A model generated the notes under the pieces. It saw only the letters and a list, made by a program, of their open reading frames with translations. It was not told the DNA's origin and made no database searches. A stretch of 64,000 bases of DNA, taken from an uncultured Verrucomicrobia subdivision 3 bacterium (lineage in GTDB: Bacteria > Verrucomicrobiota > Verrucomicrobiia > Limisphaerales > UBA11358). This document shows positions 25,974-34,683 of this stretch, piece after piece. The stretch is from the NCBI GenBank assembly GCA_903850425.1, contig CAINLR010000001.1:62001-126000 (forward strand), in the 5' to 3' direction. Positions within the stretch are counted from its first letter, which is position 1, and the number at the start of each line of letters is the position of its first letter. A program made the translations under genes and the position numbers.

Positions 25974-27100
25974 ACCGGAAACAATTCATCATTCTCTTGG
26001 TGCTCGTCGTCGTTGTCGGCGGAGCGGGACTGCTTGTTCGGCAACGGGGTCAGACTTCGTGGCAAAGCGGCGGTCAAGCCATTGGGCAAAAGTTACTGCC
26101 GAATCTCGCCGTGAACGACATCGCCCAGATCAACATCAAGTCGGCGACGGGCGAGTTGAATCTGGCCAAGCGCGATAATTTTTGGCGCGTGCGGGAGCGC
26201 GCTGATTATCCGGCGAACTTTGCCGAGATCAGCGGGCTTCTCCTCAAGTTTTCCGAGTTGAAAATCGCGCAGAGCCAGGAGGTGGGCGCGTCGCAGTTGG
26301 GACGGTTTGAATTGCTGCCGCCAACGGCCGGCGCGAATGCCGGCACGCTGGTGGCGCTGAAAGATCAGGCCGGCAAGGCGCTCGCCACCCTTTTGCTCGG
26401 CAAGAAGCACCAGTCCAAGTCGGGCGATCAAAGCTGGCCTGATGGGCGATTCGTCATGACTGGCATGGGGGCGAAGTCGCTCGCGGTGATTTCCGATCCG
26501 CTGGACAATGTTCAAGCGAAGCCAGAGTCGTGGCTGAACAAAGATTTTTTGAGCATCGAAAGTCCGCGCAGCATTGCGGTGCAGTTTGCGCAGGCAACCA
26601 ACTCCTGGAAACTCACCCGCGCCAGCGAAACGAATGACTGGCAGCTCGCCGACGCCAAGGCGGACGAGAAACTCGATTCGGCAAAAATCTCCAGCGTCAC
26701 CAGCCCGTTCAGTGCCGCGAGTTTCAGCGACGTTTCCGCATTGACCGCTAGCAATGCGCCGAACGGGACGACTTTGACCGTGGAAACATTTGATGGTTTT
26801 ACCTATGTCGCCAAGATTGGCGCGAGCGAAAACGGCAATTATCCGGTCAACTTCGCCGTCCGCGCCAAACTCGCCGTGGAGCGCATCGCCGCAAAAGATG
26901 AGAAACCCGCAGACAAAGCCACGCTCGACCAGGAATTCAAAGACCGCCAGGCGAAACTCAACGAAAAGTTCGCGCGCGAAAAACTATGCGAATCGTGGGT
27001 GTATTTCCTGCCGGCTGGCTCAGTTGATTCCGGAATCAAGCCGAAAAACGAGCTTTTGGGCGAAGTCGCTAAGGAGACACTCTCACCAGCTGGAAAATGA
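25970..27100 (+). CDS. DUF4340 protein
   Basis: A 376-residue protein with an N-terminal signal-anchor (FIILLVLVVVVGGAGLLV) and an extracytoplasmic beta-rich domain. The stretches DIAQINIKSATGELNLAKRD and WRVRERADYPANFAEISGLL fit the DUF4340 family. This family is regularly encoded after GldG-like genes, so the product is probably a fourth component of the same envelope complex. Function is unknown. Confidence 0.8.
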   Translation: MNRKQFIILLVLVVVVGGAGLLVRQRGQTSWQSGGQAIGQKLLPNLAVNDIAQINIKSATGELNLAKRDNFWRVRERADYPANFAEISGLLLKFSELKIAQSQEVGASQLGRFELLPPTAGANAGTLVALKDQAGKALATLLLGKKHQSKSGDQSWPDGRFVMTGMGAKSLAVISDPLDNVQAKPESWLNKDFLSIESPRSIAVQFAQATNSWKLTRASETNDWQLADAKADEKLDSAKISSVTSPFSAASFSDVSALTASNAPNGTTLTVETFDGFTYVAKIGASENGNYPVNFAVRAKLAVERIAAKDEKPADKATLDQEFKDRQAKLNEKFAREKLCESWVYFLPAGSVDSGIKPKNELLGEVAKETLSPAGK

Positions 27101-27211
27101 ACTGTGTGCCAGCCCGGGTGCTTTCAGGTGCGCATTCGTCCGGGCTTGTTCGTTTCAAGACAATCACGATTCAGGCTTTTTAATTTCGGGTTTTTCTTTT
27201 TTAATGGTGTC

Positions 27212-28546
27212 ATGATTTTACGTTACTCGCGCCCCGAAATGCGGGCCATCTGGACCGACGAAAACAAACTCAAGGTCTGGCTGCAAATTGAACTGCTCGC
27301 GAGCCAAGCCTTGGTGAAGGAAGGCATCGTGCCCAAGGCCGATTTCGCCGCGATGAAACGTGGTGCCGACAAATGTTTCGCCGACACCCGGGCCTTGACC
27401 GAACGCGCCAAGGAATTGGAGAAGACGCTGAACCATGACGTCATCGGTTTCACCACCGCGGTGGCCGAGCAGATTAATGGTCGCGCGAGCCGCTGGCTCC
27501 ATTTCGGCCTGACGAGCAGCGACATCGTGGATACCTGTTTCGCCGTGCAGATGGTGCAGAGCGCGGACATCCTGATCGCCGACGTCCAAAAGCTGTTGCC
27601 CATCATCGCCCGTCGCGCGAAGGAACATAAATTCACACCCTGTATCGGTCGCAGCCACGGCATCCACGGCGAACCGACGACCTTCGGTTTGAAAATGGCG
27701 CTCATGCATGACGAGTTTTCCCGCGCGCTCGAACGCCTTGAACGCGCCCGCAAAGTCGTCGCCATCGGTAAACTCTCCGGTGCCGTCGGCACGAGCGCTC
27801 ATCTCTCGCCGAAGGTGGAAAATTTTGTCTGCAAACAACTCGGCCTTGTGCCGGCACCCATCGCCACGCAAGTCGTGCAGCGGGACATCCACGCGGAGTT
27901 CATGAACACACTGGCGCTCATCGGCGCGAGCATGGAACGCTGGTCGGTGGAATTTCGCCATCTGCAACGCACCGAAGTGCTCGAAGCCGAGGAAGCCTTC
28001 ACCGTCGGCCAGAAAGGTTCGAGCGCCATGCCGCACAAGCGCAATCCGATCACCTGGGAACGCCTTACCGGGCTCGCCCGCGTGCTGCGCGGCAATGCCG
28101 TCGCCGCGCTGGAAAACGTGGCGCTCTGGCACGAACGCGATATTTCGCATTCGTCCGTCGAGCGCATCATCTTCCCCGATTCCTGCACGCTGCTGGATTA
28201 CATGTTCGGCCTGCTCACGCGCCTGATGGACGGACTCGTCGTCTATCCCGCGAACATGAAGAAGAACCTCGGCCTCTCACTCGGCATGTGGAACAGCCAG
28301 ACCGTCCTGCTCGCGTTGATCAAGAAAGGTCTGACCCGCGAAGACGCCTACGCCCTCGTGCAGCGTGGCGCGATGAAGACCTGGGAGGTGAAGCATGCCG
28401 GTCGCGATGACGCGGACTTTCTCGAAGTCTTGAAGGCCGATTCCGACGTGGCGAAACACTTCAAGCAAGGTGAACTCGAAAAACTCTGCTCGCTGGATTT
28501 CCACTTCAAAGAAGTAAATAACCGGTTCCAGCAGTTGGGACTTTGA
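27212..28546 (+). CDS. purB: Adenylosuccinate lyase
   Basis: A 444-residue enzyme of the fumarase/aspartase superfamily. It cleaves SAICAR and adenylosuccinate in purine synthesis, in the cytoplasm. The opening RYSRPEMRAIWTDENKLKVW, the THFGLTSSDIVD-type stretch (LHFGLTSSDIVDT) and the signature GSSAMPHKRNP are clear. The ATG at 27212 was chosen since homology begins at MILRYSRPEM; an upstream open frame to 27104 is not conserved-looking. Confidence 0.95.
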   Translation: MILRYSRPEMRAIWTDENKLKVWLQIELLASQALVKEGIVPKADFAAMKRGADKCFADTRALTERAKELEKTLNHDVIGFTTAVAEQINGRASRWLHFGLTSSDIVDTCFAVQMVQSADILIADVQKLLPIIARRAKEHKFTPCIGRSHGIHGEPTTFGLKMALMHDEFSRALERLERARKVVAIGKLSGAVGTSAHLSPKVENFVCKQLGLVPAPIATQVVQRDIHAEFMNTLALIGASMERWSVEFRHLQRTEVLEAEEAFTVGQKGSSAMPHKRNPITWERLTGLARVLRGNAVAALENVALWHERDISHSSVERIIFPDSCTLLDYMFGLLTRLMDGLVVYPANMKKNLGLSLGMWNSQTVLLALIKKGLTREDAYALVQRGAMKTWEVKHAGRDDADFLEVLKADSDVAKHFKQGELEKLCSLDFHFKEVNNRFQQLGL

Positions 28547-28985
28547 CCACAAATGGCCCTAGCCGAACCGGGCGCGATGAACGAATTGATCGTGAACCAG
28601 TCCGACGCGATGCCAAAGTCGCTGCGGGATTGCAATTGATATAGCCGAGTGGGGTGACTCGTTCATGTCACGTTGTATGGGTCGTCCGTGTTGGGATCGG
28701 CCGCGGGCGCGGGTGGTGCCGGAGTTTTGCAGCAACCAAGCGATCGGCAGGCCGTTGGTGGCCAGCGCGCCTTGCTGACTGGAATCGGTTTGGTGATTGG
28801 CGACGGCGATGCCTAATCCGTGGCGCATTCTCAAAGTTATTTGAGAGCGGCGACTGATTCGGGCCGACGCGCCCGCAGGCTGGCACGCCTGCCCTACCGC
28901 TCCGACCGGGGCTTCCAATTTGGAGACGGTGAGGGTCTTTGCCAATCGATTTGAATATGGGCAACCGATTACCGCTAGGAAGCCA
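28547..28985. other. Intergenic region with repeat-like sequence and no clear gene
   Basis: This 439-base gap lies between convergent purB and cytochrome genes. It contains a 28-codon reading frame (28553-28639) of no recognised family. It also has a GC-rich word CGCAGGCTGGCACGCCTGCC near 28872-28895 that is self-complementary (GGCAGGCGTGCCAGCCTGC on the other strand). Overlapping open frames on both strands are composed of Arg/Pro-rich text and look non-coding. A decayed gene cannot be excluded. Confidence 0.5.
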
Positions 28986-30674
28986 TCAGCGCGTCTTCAA
29001 ATATTCGATCAAGTCCATGCGCTGTTCGGGAGTGAGTTTCGCGCCGAGGACGCCTTGCTTTTTCGGGCCATCCCGAAATTCGTGGCCGGCGTTTGAATTC
29101 CCGGCCAGTGAGGTGTCGAAGCGAAAACCGCCGTGAATCGGATCTTTTTCGTAGCCGATGAGCACCGGATCGAATTCCAGGTTTCCCGTGAAGAAGGTCT
29201 TGCTCCGCTCCTCGACCGGCGAGAGCAACTCATAAAGATTCGGCACGGAACCGTTGTGAAGATAGGGCGGCGTTGCCCAAACGCTGGTCAAGCTGTGGGC
29301 GCGGTAGGCCAGGTTGGCGGCGAACAGATTCTCCCGGCCCTGGTTCATTTTGGACTGTTCGTCCGGCCCGATGCCGAGCTCCTGATATTTGCGCTGGGCG
29401 ATCTTCTCGGTGACCAGTTGCAGCGCTTCCCCTGCCGAGATGACGCCGAAGCCGAGGTCGCCGGTGTCAATTTTATGGTTCTTCAAATTAGTGGCCTGGT
29501 TCGGATCCGTGCCGATTTCTTCGAGTGGGATCAGCCGGATCTTAAAGAGGTGCTTGGTCTCATCCCATCGAGGCTCGTGGCAGCCCGCGCAACGGGCCTT
29601 GAAGAGATCGGCCCCACGCTTGGCTTGGTCATGATTGATCGGCCCCAGGATGTCCTCGGGCCAGGCCGGTGGCTGAAGTTTGCCGACCAAGGTTTCGAGC
29701 GCGTGCAGGTTGAGGATCTTGACGCTCGATTGATACAGGTCGTTTGAATTCCCTTTGAGCGTGGCCACCGCCCCGACGCCCAGCACTTCGCCAATATTGC
29801 GTCCCATCGGTTGATGGATGGAGCCGTTGTATTGCACCCAATCCCAGTTGAGGCCATTCCAAACGGCCGGATAACTTACCGGCGCGTCGGCCACGGCGAG
29901 ATTCGCTTCGATGCCGAGTTTGCCGAAGCCGTTGTTGCCGCCGCGACCCAGCGCGTCCTGTCGGCCAAACCCATCGGGGGTGGGATAAAGGCCGCGTTTC
30001 TTTGCGGTTTTTTGAATCGCGGAAACTTCGCGGATTTGTTCCTTAACCTCTTCGTGCAACGCCCGCTTGGCGGCGGCGGTATAGTGATCGCCCAGCACGC
30101 GATGCGCAAAGCGGTCAAACTTGAGTGGGTCGAGTTCGGTGATGGCCAGCGCTTGGAACATCTCTTCAATGAAGGAGGTGAGATCCAACGTGCCTTCGCC
30201 GCCATCGATGCGAATGCCCATACCGCCGTAATTGAGTTGACCCGAGTGACAGGCGGCACAGGTAAGGCCGAGGTAGGGCTTCTTGGTCACCTCATTCACA
30301 TCCTTCACCATGCCCACCGGCAACCGGTCCGGGTTGTCGAGCGTGCTGAGGTCCGGCAGGAACCGGTAGCGTGCCACATGGTCGTTCGCGCGAAATAGTT
30401 TTGTGCTCAGCGCTTGTTCGAGGGCCATGAACCAATCGTAGGGGAGGATCTGCGTGCCTTGGGCGGTGTGGTAGTAGGCCTGGCGTTCCGCCGCCGTCCA
30501 GCCTTGATCCAGAACGCGCAGGTCATAGGTCGGGGCCGGTTGCGGCAGGTCTTTGCAGGAAACCGCCGTCAGAAGCAAAACGACACTCCCGACCGCGACC
30601 AGCGCGCTCTGGAACCGCTGGCGCGATGCCGGCGCGGATGGATGACCGAAAATTGAAAATTGCATTTGCTTCAT
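28986..30674 (-). CDS. RoxA-like diheme cytochrome c, probable lipoprotein
   Basis: A 562-residue exported c-type cytochrome. The N-terminal hydrophobic stretch ends in LLLTAVSCKDL, a plausible lipobox. Two heme motifs, CAACH (about residue 137) and CAGCH (about residue 360), are widely spaced. The context PYDWFMALEQ, LPVGMVKD and YLGLTCAACHSGQLNYGG...IRIDGG resembles the di-heme cytochrome c peroxidase/RoxA (rubber oxygenase)-like family. That group includes dioxygenases and proteins of unknown role; the substrate is not predictable. The gene stands alone, with 344 bases upstream lacking recognised genes. Confidence 0.82.
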   Translation of the reverse strand: MKQMQFSIFGHPSAPASRQRFQSALVAVGSVVLLLTAVSCKDLPQPAPTYDLRVLDQGWTAAERQAYYHTAQGTQILPYDWFMALEQALSTKLFRANDHVARYRFLPDLSTLDNPDRLPVGMVKDVNEVTKKPYLGLTCAACHSGQLNYGGMGIRIDGGEGTLDLTSFIEEMFQALAITELDPLKFDRFAHRVLGDHYTAAAKRALHEEVKEQIREVSAIQKTAKKRGLYPTPDGFGRQDALGRGGNNGFGKLGIEANLAVADAPVSYPAVWNGLNWDWVQYNGSIHQPMGRNIGEVLGVGAVATLKGNSNDLYQSSVKILNLHALETLVGKLQPPAWPEDILGPINHDQAKRGADLFKARCAGCHEPRWDETKHLFKIRLIPLEEIGTDPNQATNLKNHKIDTGDLGFGVISAGEALQLVTEKIAQRKYQELGIGPDEQSKMNQGRENLFAANLAYRAHSLTSVWATPPYLHNGSVPNLYELLSPVEERSKTFFTGNLEFDPVLIGYEKDPIHGGFRFDTSLAGNSNAGHEFRDGPKKQGVLGAKLTPEQRMDLIEYLKTR

Positions 30675-31018
30675 TAGGAGTTAGATGGCCTCAAGAACCG
30701 CATTCGTTTTTATCATGCGTGGTAGGAAAGTGTCAACCAAAAGGAGTGCGCTTAGGGCAAGAAAGGTGGATTTGACTTGCGCGTTTTGAGGTTCGATCTC
30801 ATAGTCCCCGGCATGATGAGGCGGCCTCAATGCGCCATAAGCATGGCTGCTCCGAGGTTTTTCCCCAATGTTTACCGGTCCCCGGACCCCGGACGCGCCG
30901 TCATTGATTTTCCACGCCGGCCAATGCTCCATTAACAACCATTTATGAAAAAGTTTGTCTGCCGGACCCGGTTGTTGCTGCGCGCCCGGAGCCGACGGCC
31001 AAATCAGCAACCTCGGCG
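30675..31018. other. Gap upstream of the diheme cytochrome, no supported gene
   Basis: This stretch should hold the leftward promoter of the cytochrome gene, but no convincing -35/-10 pair was found. At about 30982-31086 one forward frame reads ADGQISNLGGGFPERLFVEF and stops shortly after, which might be a degraded piece of a coding region joined to the downstream fragment in a different frame. Confidence 0.4.
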
Positions 31019-31642
31019 GTGGTTTTCCCGAACGGCTTTTTGTCGAGTTCGATTTCGACGAAGTTCACCCGGTGCAAAACCGCCATTGAAGACCGGAGGT
31101 GGTCAAACTTCTTTAAGTTGAACAATCCGCCGTATTGGAACGCTGGTGATGTTTTTGGTTATCTGGTGCTGGCCGGCCACGGCACGATCACCAACGACTG
31201 CAGTAATACCACGGCGGTTAACGGCCTGCTGACCGCCGCCCTCGGACCGATTGGCGCGGCCGCGCCGGAATTGCCCGTCGAATGGCTGCGCACGAACACG
31301 CTCTGTCCGTCGCCCGGCACCACCTACGATTCCCTCAAGGGCACGAATTCGGATGGCCCCAGCATTGATGTGGTGAATTTCACCATTCCTGGCCAAGGCA
31401 CCATCTTTGCCCGCAATTTCAGCCACGGTAATCTGACGAGTCCCATCACCCCACCGGCTCCGAATTCCCTCTTTGTCATGGGCCGCACCAAGACCAATAT
31501 CGTCTTGCACTGGCTCGGTGAATTCCAGCTCCAATCGGCTCCGAGCCTGCCGGGCACGTTCACCGACGTGACCGGCGCCTTGAACGGGCCATACACCAAC
31601 ACGCTCAACGGCCAGCAACGGTATTTCCGCCTGCGGCAGTAG
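31019..31642 (+). pseudogene. C-terminal fragment of a secreted protein
   Basis: The frame encodes 207 residues starting at GTG, but no signal peptide precedes it. The middle part (PYWNAGDVFGYLVLAGHG and ARNFSHGNLTSP) and the end look like a C-terminal module common in secreted Verrucomicrobia proteins: a stretch of the type FQLQSAPSLPGTFTDVTG followed by a final YFRLRQ. The first ~45 residues are atypical. The most likely reading is a truncated remnant, possibly frameshifted around 31090; an intact small gene is the alternative. Confidence 0.45.
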
Positions 31643-31710
31643 CCAGCGGGCCTGGGGAAATGGCCCCGGCGCGTTTTTGTTTTGAAACTTTCATCGGCGG
31701 CTGGTTTTGA

Positions 31711-32991
31711 ATGAAAGACTTTATGCCGCAGTTTTCATACAAAGCCCGCAAACGTTCCGGCGAACTCATCGAAGGCCAGCTCGAGGTGGCCGACCGCCCG
31801 GCGGCGTTGGCGCAGATCCAACGGCTCGGGCTGTTTCCCATTGCGGTGGACACGGCCAAGGCGGGCGCGACGACGGCGGTGCGTCCGGGCGCAAAGAATT
31901 TCAGCCTCGCCGCCTTCCTGCCGCCGGCGATGCGCGAGCAGATGACCCAAAAGCGGAAACCCAAGCTGCAGGAACTCGCCACTTTCACCACGCAGATGGC
32001 CAATCTGCTCAAGTCCGGCATGCCACTCACGGTGGCGCTCACCAGCATGACGCATCTGCAGACGAAGGGGATTCCGGCGGAGGTCACGCGCGAGTTGAAA
32101 CAGGAAGTGACCGAGGGCCGCGGCTTGTCCGACGCGATGGCGCGGCAGCCCCGGATTTTTTCCGACTTGTATGTGAACATGGTGCGTGCCGGCGAACAGA
32201 GCGGTTCGCTGGTGGAGGTGCTGCGGCGCATGGCGAAACACTTCCAGCAGTTCGCCGAAATCCAGGCGAAGTTCAAATCCGCGATGATTTACCCCATGAT
32301 GGTGATTTGCGTCGGGCTGCTGCTCGTGGTCTTTTTCATGACGGTGATGATGCCGAAGTTCATTGACATTTTTAACGGGTTCAACGTGGAACTGCCTTTG
32401 CCGACCAAAATGCTAATCGGCATGAGCAAGCTGTTCACGGATTACTGGTGGCTGCTCGGGCTGCTGGTCGTGGCGGCGATTGTCGTCTTCAAACGCTTCT
32501 CCAGCAGCGCGGCGGGCGGGCGTAAAATGGATGAATGGCAGATGAAGATGCCGGTGTTTGGCAATGTGGTAAAGGTCAACCTGTTTGGCCAATTTTCCCG
32601 CACGCTCGGCACCTTGCTGCAAAACGGCGTGCCGGTGTTGAGCGCGCTGAAGATCACGGAGCAGGTGATGCCCAACATTCTGATCAAGGAGGCGATTGCC
32701 AAAACGCGCGAGCAGGTGACCGACGGCAAGACGCTGGCGCAACCGCTGGCGCAGAGTAAACTATTTCCCCAGCTCATGGTGGACCTCGTCCGCATCGGTG
32801 AGGAAACCGGCGACGTGCCCGGCGCGCTGAACAATCTCGCCGACACCTACGAGACCGAGCTGGAACTGGCGCTGCGGGTGATGTCCGACCTGATCGGCCC
32901 GGTGCTGATTATTGCCATGGCGATCATCGTCGGGTTCCTGCTGCTGAGCATTTTCCTGCCGCTATTCAAGCTCATCGCTTCAATTCACTGA
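31711..32991 (+). CDS. gspF: Type II secretion inner-membrane protein GspF
   Basis: A 426-residue platform protein of type II secretion / type IV pilus systems. It has two T2SF domains: the first around ELATFTTQMANLLKSGMPLT, the second around QFSRTLGTLLQNGVPVLSAL. Three hydrophobic spans are seen at about 205-225, 245-265 and 395-420. The N-terminal PQFSYKARKRSGELIEGQLE is typical. A second ATG at 31723 may be the real start. It opens a coupled operon with four pseudopilin genes; the ATPase and secretin are not in the window. Confidence 0.9.
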   Translation: MKDFMPQFSYKARKRSGELIEGQLEVADRPAALAQIQRLGLFPIAVDTAKAGATTAVRPGAKNFSLAAFLPPAMREQMTQKRKPKLQELATFTTQMANLLKSGMPLTVALTSMTHLQTKGIPAEVTRELKQEVTEGRGLSDAMARQPRIFSDLYVNMVRAGEQSGSLVEVLRRMAKHFQQFAEIQAKFKSAMIYPMMVICVGLLLVVFFMTVMMPKFIDIFNGFNVELPLPTKMLIGMSKLFTDYWWLLGLLVVAAIVVFKRFSSSAAGGRKMDEWQMKMPVFGNVVKVNLFGQFSRTLGTLLQNGVPVLSALKITEQVMPNILIKEAIAKTREQVTDGKTLAQPLAQSKLFPQLMVDLVRIGEETGDVPGALNNLADTYETELELALRVMSDLIGPVLIIAMAIIVGFLLLSIFLPLFKLIASIH

Positions 32992-33521
32992 TGAATTTGC
33001 GAACCACAAATCTCCACTGGCCGATGGCGAACGGGCGTAATGCTCCGTCCTTCCGCCGGGCGTTCACGCTCATCGAGATCATGATTGTGGTGGCCATCAT
33101 GGGGCTGATCGCGGCCATGGGGCTGCCGGCCTTGATGAAGGTGATCCAGAAAGAAGGCATGCGAAAAGCCTTGAGCGATGTGACCGATGTTTGCGCCTCG
33201 GCGCGGGCGCGGGCCATCCTGTTAAACCAAACCATCGCCGTGACCTTCCACCCGGCGGCGCGTTCGTTTTCGGTGGAAGGTGGCGGCGCTCCCGGCGGCG
33301 GCCTGCTGGTCAGTTCGTCGGCTTTGCCGGACGGCGTGGAGTTCGCGATGCTCGACATCAACCAGCAGGATTTCAGCGCCTCTGAATGGGGCAAGGTCCG
33401 GTTTTTTCCGAATGGCACGAGCGACGAATTGACGGTGGTGCTGCATGACAAGGACGCCTGGCACAAAATAACCTTGGAATTTGCGACCGGCATGGCCACG
33501 GTCAGCGACGTGGACCGATGA
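32991..33521 (+). CDS. gspH: Type II secretion pseudopilin, GspH-like
   Basis: A 176-residue pseudopilin. The class III signal is RRAFTLIEIMIVVAIMGLIA, with Glu at mature position 5 after cleavage before Phe. The mature protein has the helix then beta sequence (RAILLNQTIAVTFHPAARSF) typical of minor pseudopilin GspH. Its ATG shares one base with the gspF stop. The residue before the cleavage site is Ala rather than the usual Gly. Confidence 0.82.
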   Translation: MNLRTTNLHWPMANGRNAPSFRRAFTLIEIMIVVAIMGLIAAMGLPALMKVIQKEGMRKALSDVTDVCASARARAILLNQTIAVTFHPAARSFSVEGGGAPGGGLLVSSSALPDGVEFAMLDINQQDFSASEWGKVRFFPNGTSDELTVVLHDKDAWHKITLEFATGMATVSDVDR

Positions 33522-33946
33522 AACTTCAATATTCAACCCAGGCTCGGCGCGCCTTCTCGCTTTTGGAAGTGATGATTGCCATTGGCATTTTCTTCCTGGC
33601 CGTGTTCGCGATTCTCAACCTCGTGTCCAGCGCGCTCGGCAATGCCCGCCGGCTGCAGCGGCCGCTCGTGGATGCGAGCGCGCTCGTCTCCCAGCTCTCG
33701 CTCACGAACAAACTGCGCGAGGGCACTTACTCGGGCAACCTCGGCGACATGCTGGGCAAGGCCTATCAGGATTATAACTGGATGGGTGAGATTCGCGAGG
33801 TCGGGTCGAACCATCTCTATTCCGCCGAGTATGTCATTCGCCATGCGCGCGGCGGTGCGGAAATCATCTCGCAGACCAGCACATTGTTTTTCCGGCCGCA
33901 ATCCGACCCCGGCAGTCTCGACGGGGGCAATTTCATCCATAAATGA
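33518..33946 (+). CDS. gspI: Type II secretion minor pseudopilin, GspI-like
   Basis: A 142-residue pseudopilin with processing site ARRAFSLLEVMIAIGIFFLA. The short length and position between H and J in the gene order suit GspI. GspI, J, K and H form the pseudopilus tip. It overlaps both neighbours by four bases, so translation is coupled through the operon. Confidence 0.78.
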   Translation: MKLQYSTQARRAFSLLEVMIAIGIFFLAVFAILNLVSSALGNARRLQRPLVDASALVSQLSLTNKLREGTYSGNLGDMLGKAYQDYNWMGEIREVGSNHLYSAEYVIRHARGGAEIISQTSTLFFRPQSDPGSLDGGNFIHK

Positions 33947-34683
33947 CCTGGGCCCGACCATCCGCCCGCCGCGCGTTCACCCTGATTGAAATCATGGTGG
34001 CCATCGCGGTGTTCAGCATCATCATCGCGGCGGTGTATGCCACATTTTTTGCCGTGATGCGCGGCAGCCAGGTCGGGCGCAAAGCCGCCGCGGACGCGCA
34101 GCGCCAGCGCATCGCGCTCCACACCATCGAGGATTCGATGATGTGCATCCAATCGTTCCAAGCGTCGCCGCGCTATTACAGCTTCATCGTGGAGAACGGC
34201 GCGTCGCCCATCCTGAGTTTCGCGTCGCGCGTGCCGGAAATTTTTCCGCGCAACGGAAAATTCGGTGACTTCAATCTGCGGCGCATGACCTTTACGCTCG
34301 AAGGCGCGGCGAATGGCGGCAAGGATCTCGTGCTGCGGCAATGTCCGATCCTCATGACCATGGAAGATTTTCCCGACGAACAAAAATACCCGCTCATTCT
34401 CGCCCACGACGTCAAAAAATTCGACATCGAGTGCTGGGACACGAACCAACTGGACTGGGTCGGCGAATGGAACGACACCAATTCCATTCCGCCGATGCTG
34501 CGCATCGCATTGGTCATGGGCACCAGCGCCACGGCCGAAAAGCCCGCCACGGAATACGCCGTCGTGCGCGCCTTTTCCGTGCCCTCGGGCATGATGCCCG
34601 CCGTGGTGCAGATGGGCAACGCGGGCGGCCTGCCGGGCCAGCCGCCGATTCCACCAGTAGCCAAATCGCCGACCGGGAAGTAA
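33943..34683 (+). CDS. gspJ: Type II secretion minor pseudopilin, GspJ-like
   Basis: A 246-residue pseudopilin with processing site ARRAFTLIEIMVAIAVFSII and Glu at mature position 5. The length, beta-rich body and position before the GspK-like gene fit GspJ. The C-terminal tail is Pro/Gly-rich (NAGGLPGQPPIPPVAKSPTG). It overlaps the next gene by one base (TAATG). Confidence 0.8.
   Translation: MTWARPSARRAFTLIEIMVAIAVFSIIIAAVYATFFAVMRGSQVGRKAAADAQRQRIALHTIEDSMMCIQSFQASPRYYSFIVENGASPILSFASRVPEIFPRNGKFGDFNLRRMTFTLEGAANGGKDLVLRQCPILMTMEDFPDEQKYPLILAHDVKKFDIECWDTNQLDWVGEWNDTNSIPPMLRIALVMGTSATAEKPATEYAVVRAFSVPSGMMPAVVQMGNAGGLPGQPPIPPVAKSPTGK

Noticed and set aside
28559-28945. 128-codon minus-strand frame
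   Set aside because: It contains repeat-derived text (QACQPAGASA) and overlaps other frames equally open; no start context or family.
30785-30810. T-loop-like GAGGTTCGATCTC suggestive of a tRNA
   Set aside because: Only a three-base stem forms and there is no acceptor, D or anticodon arm around it.
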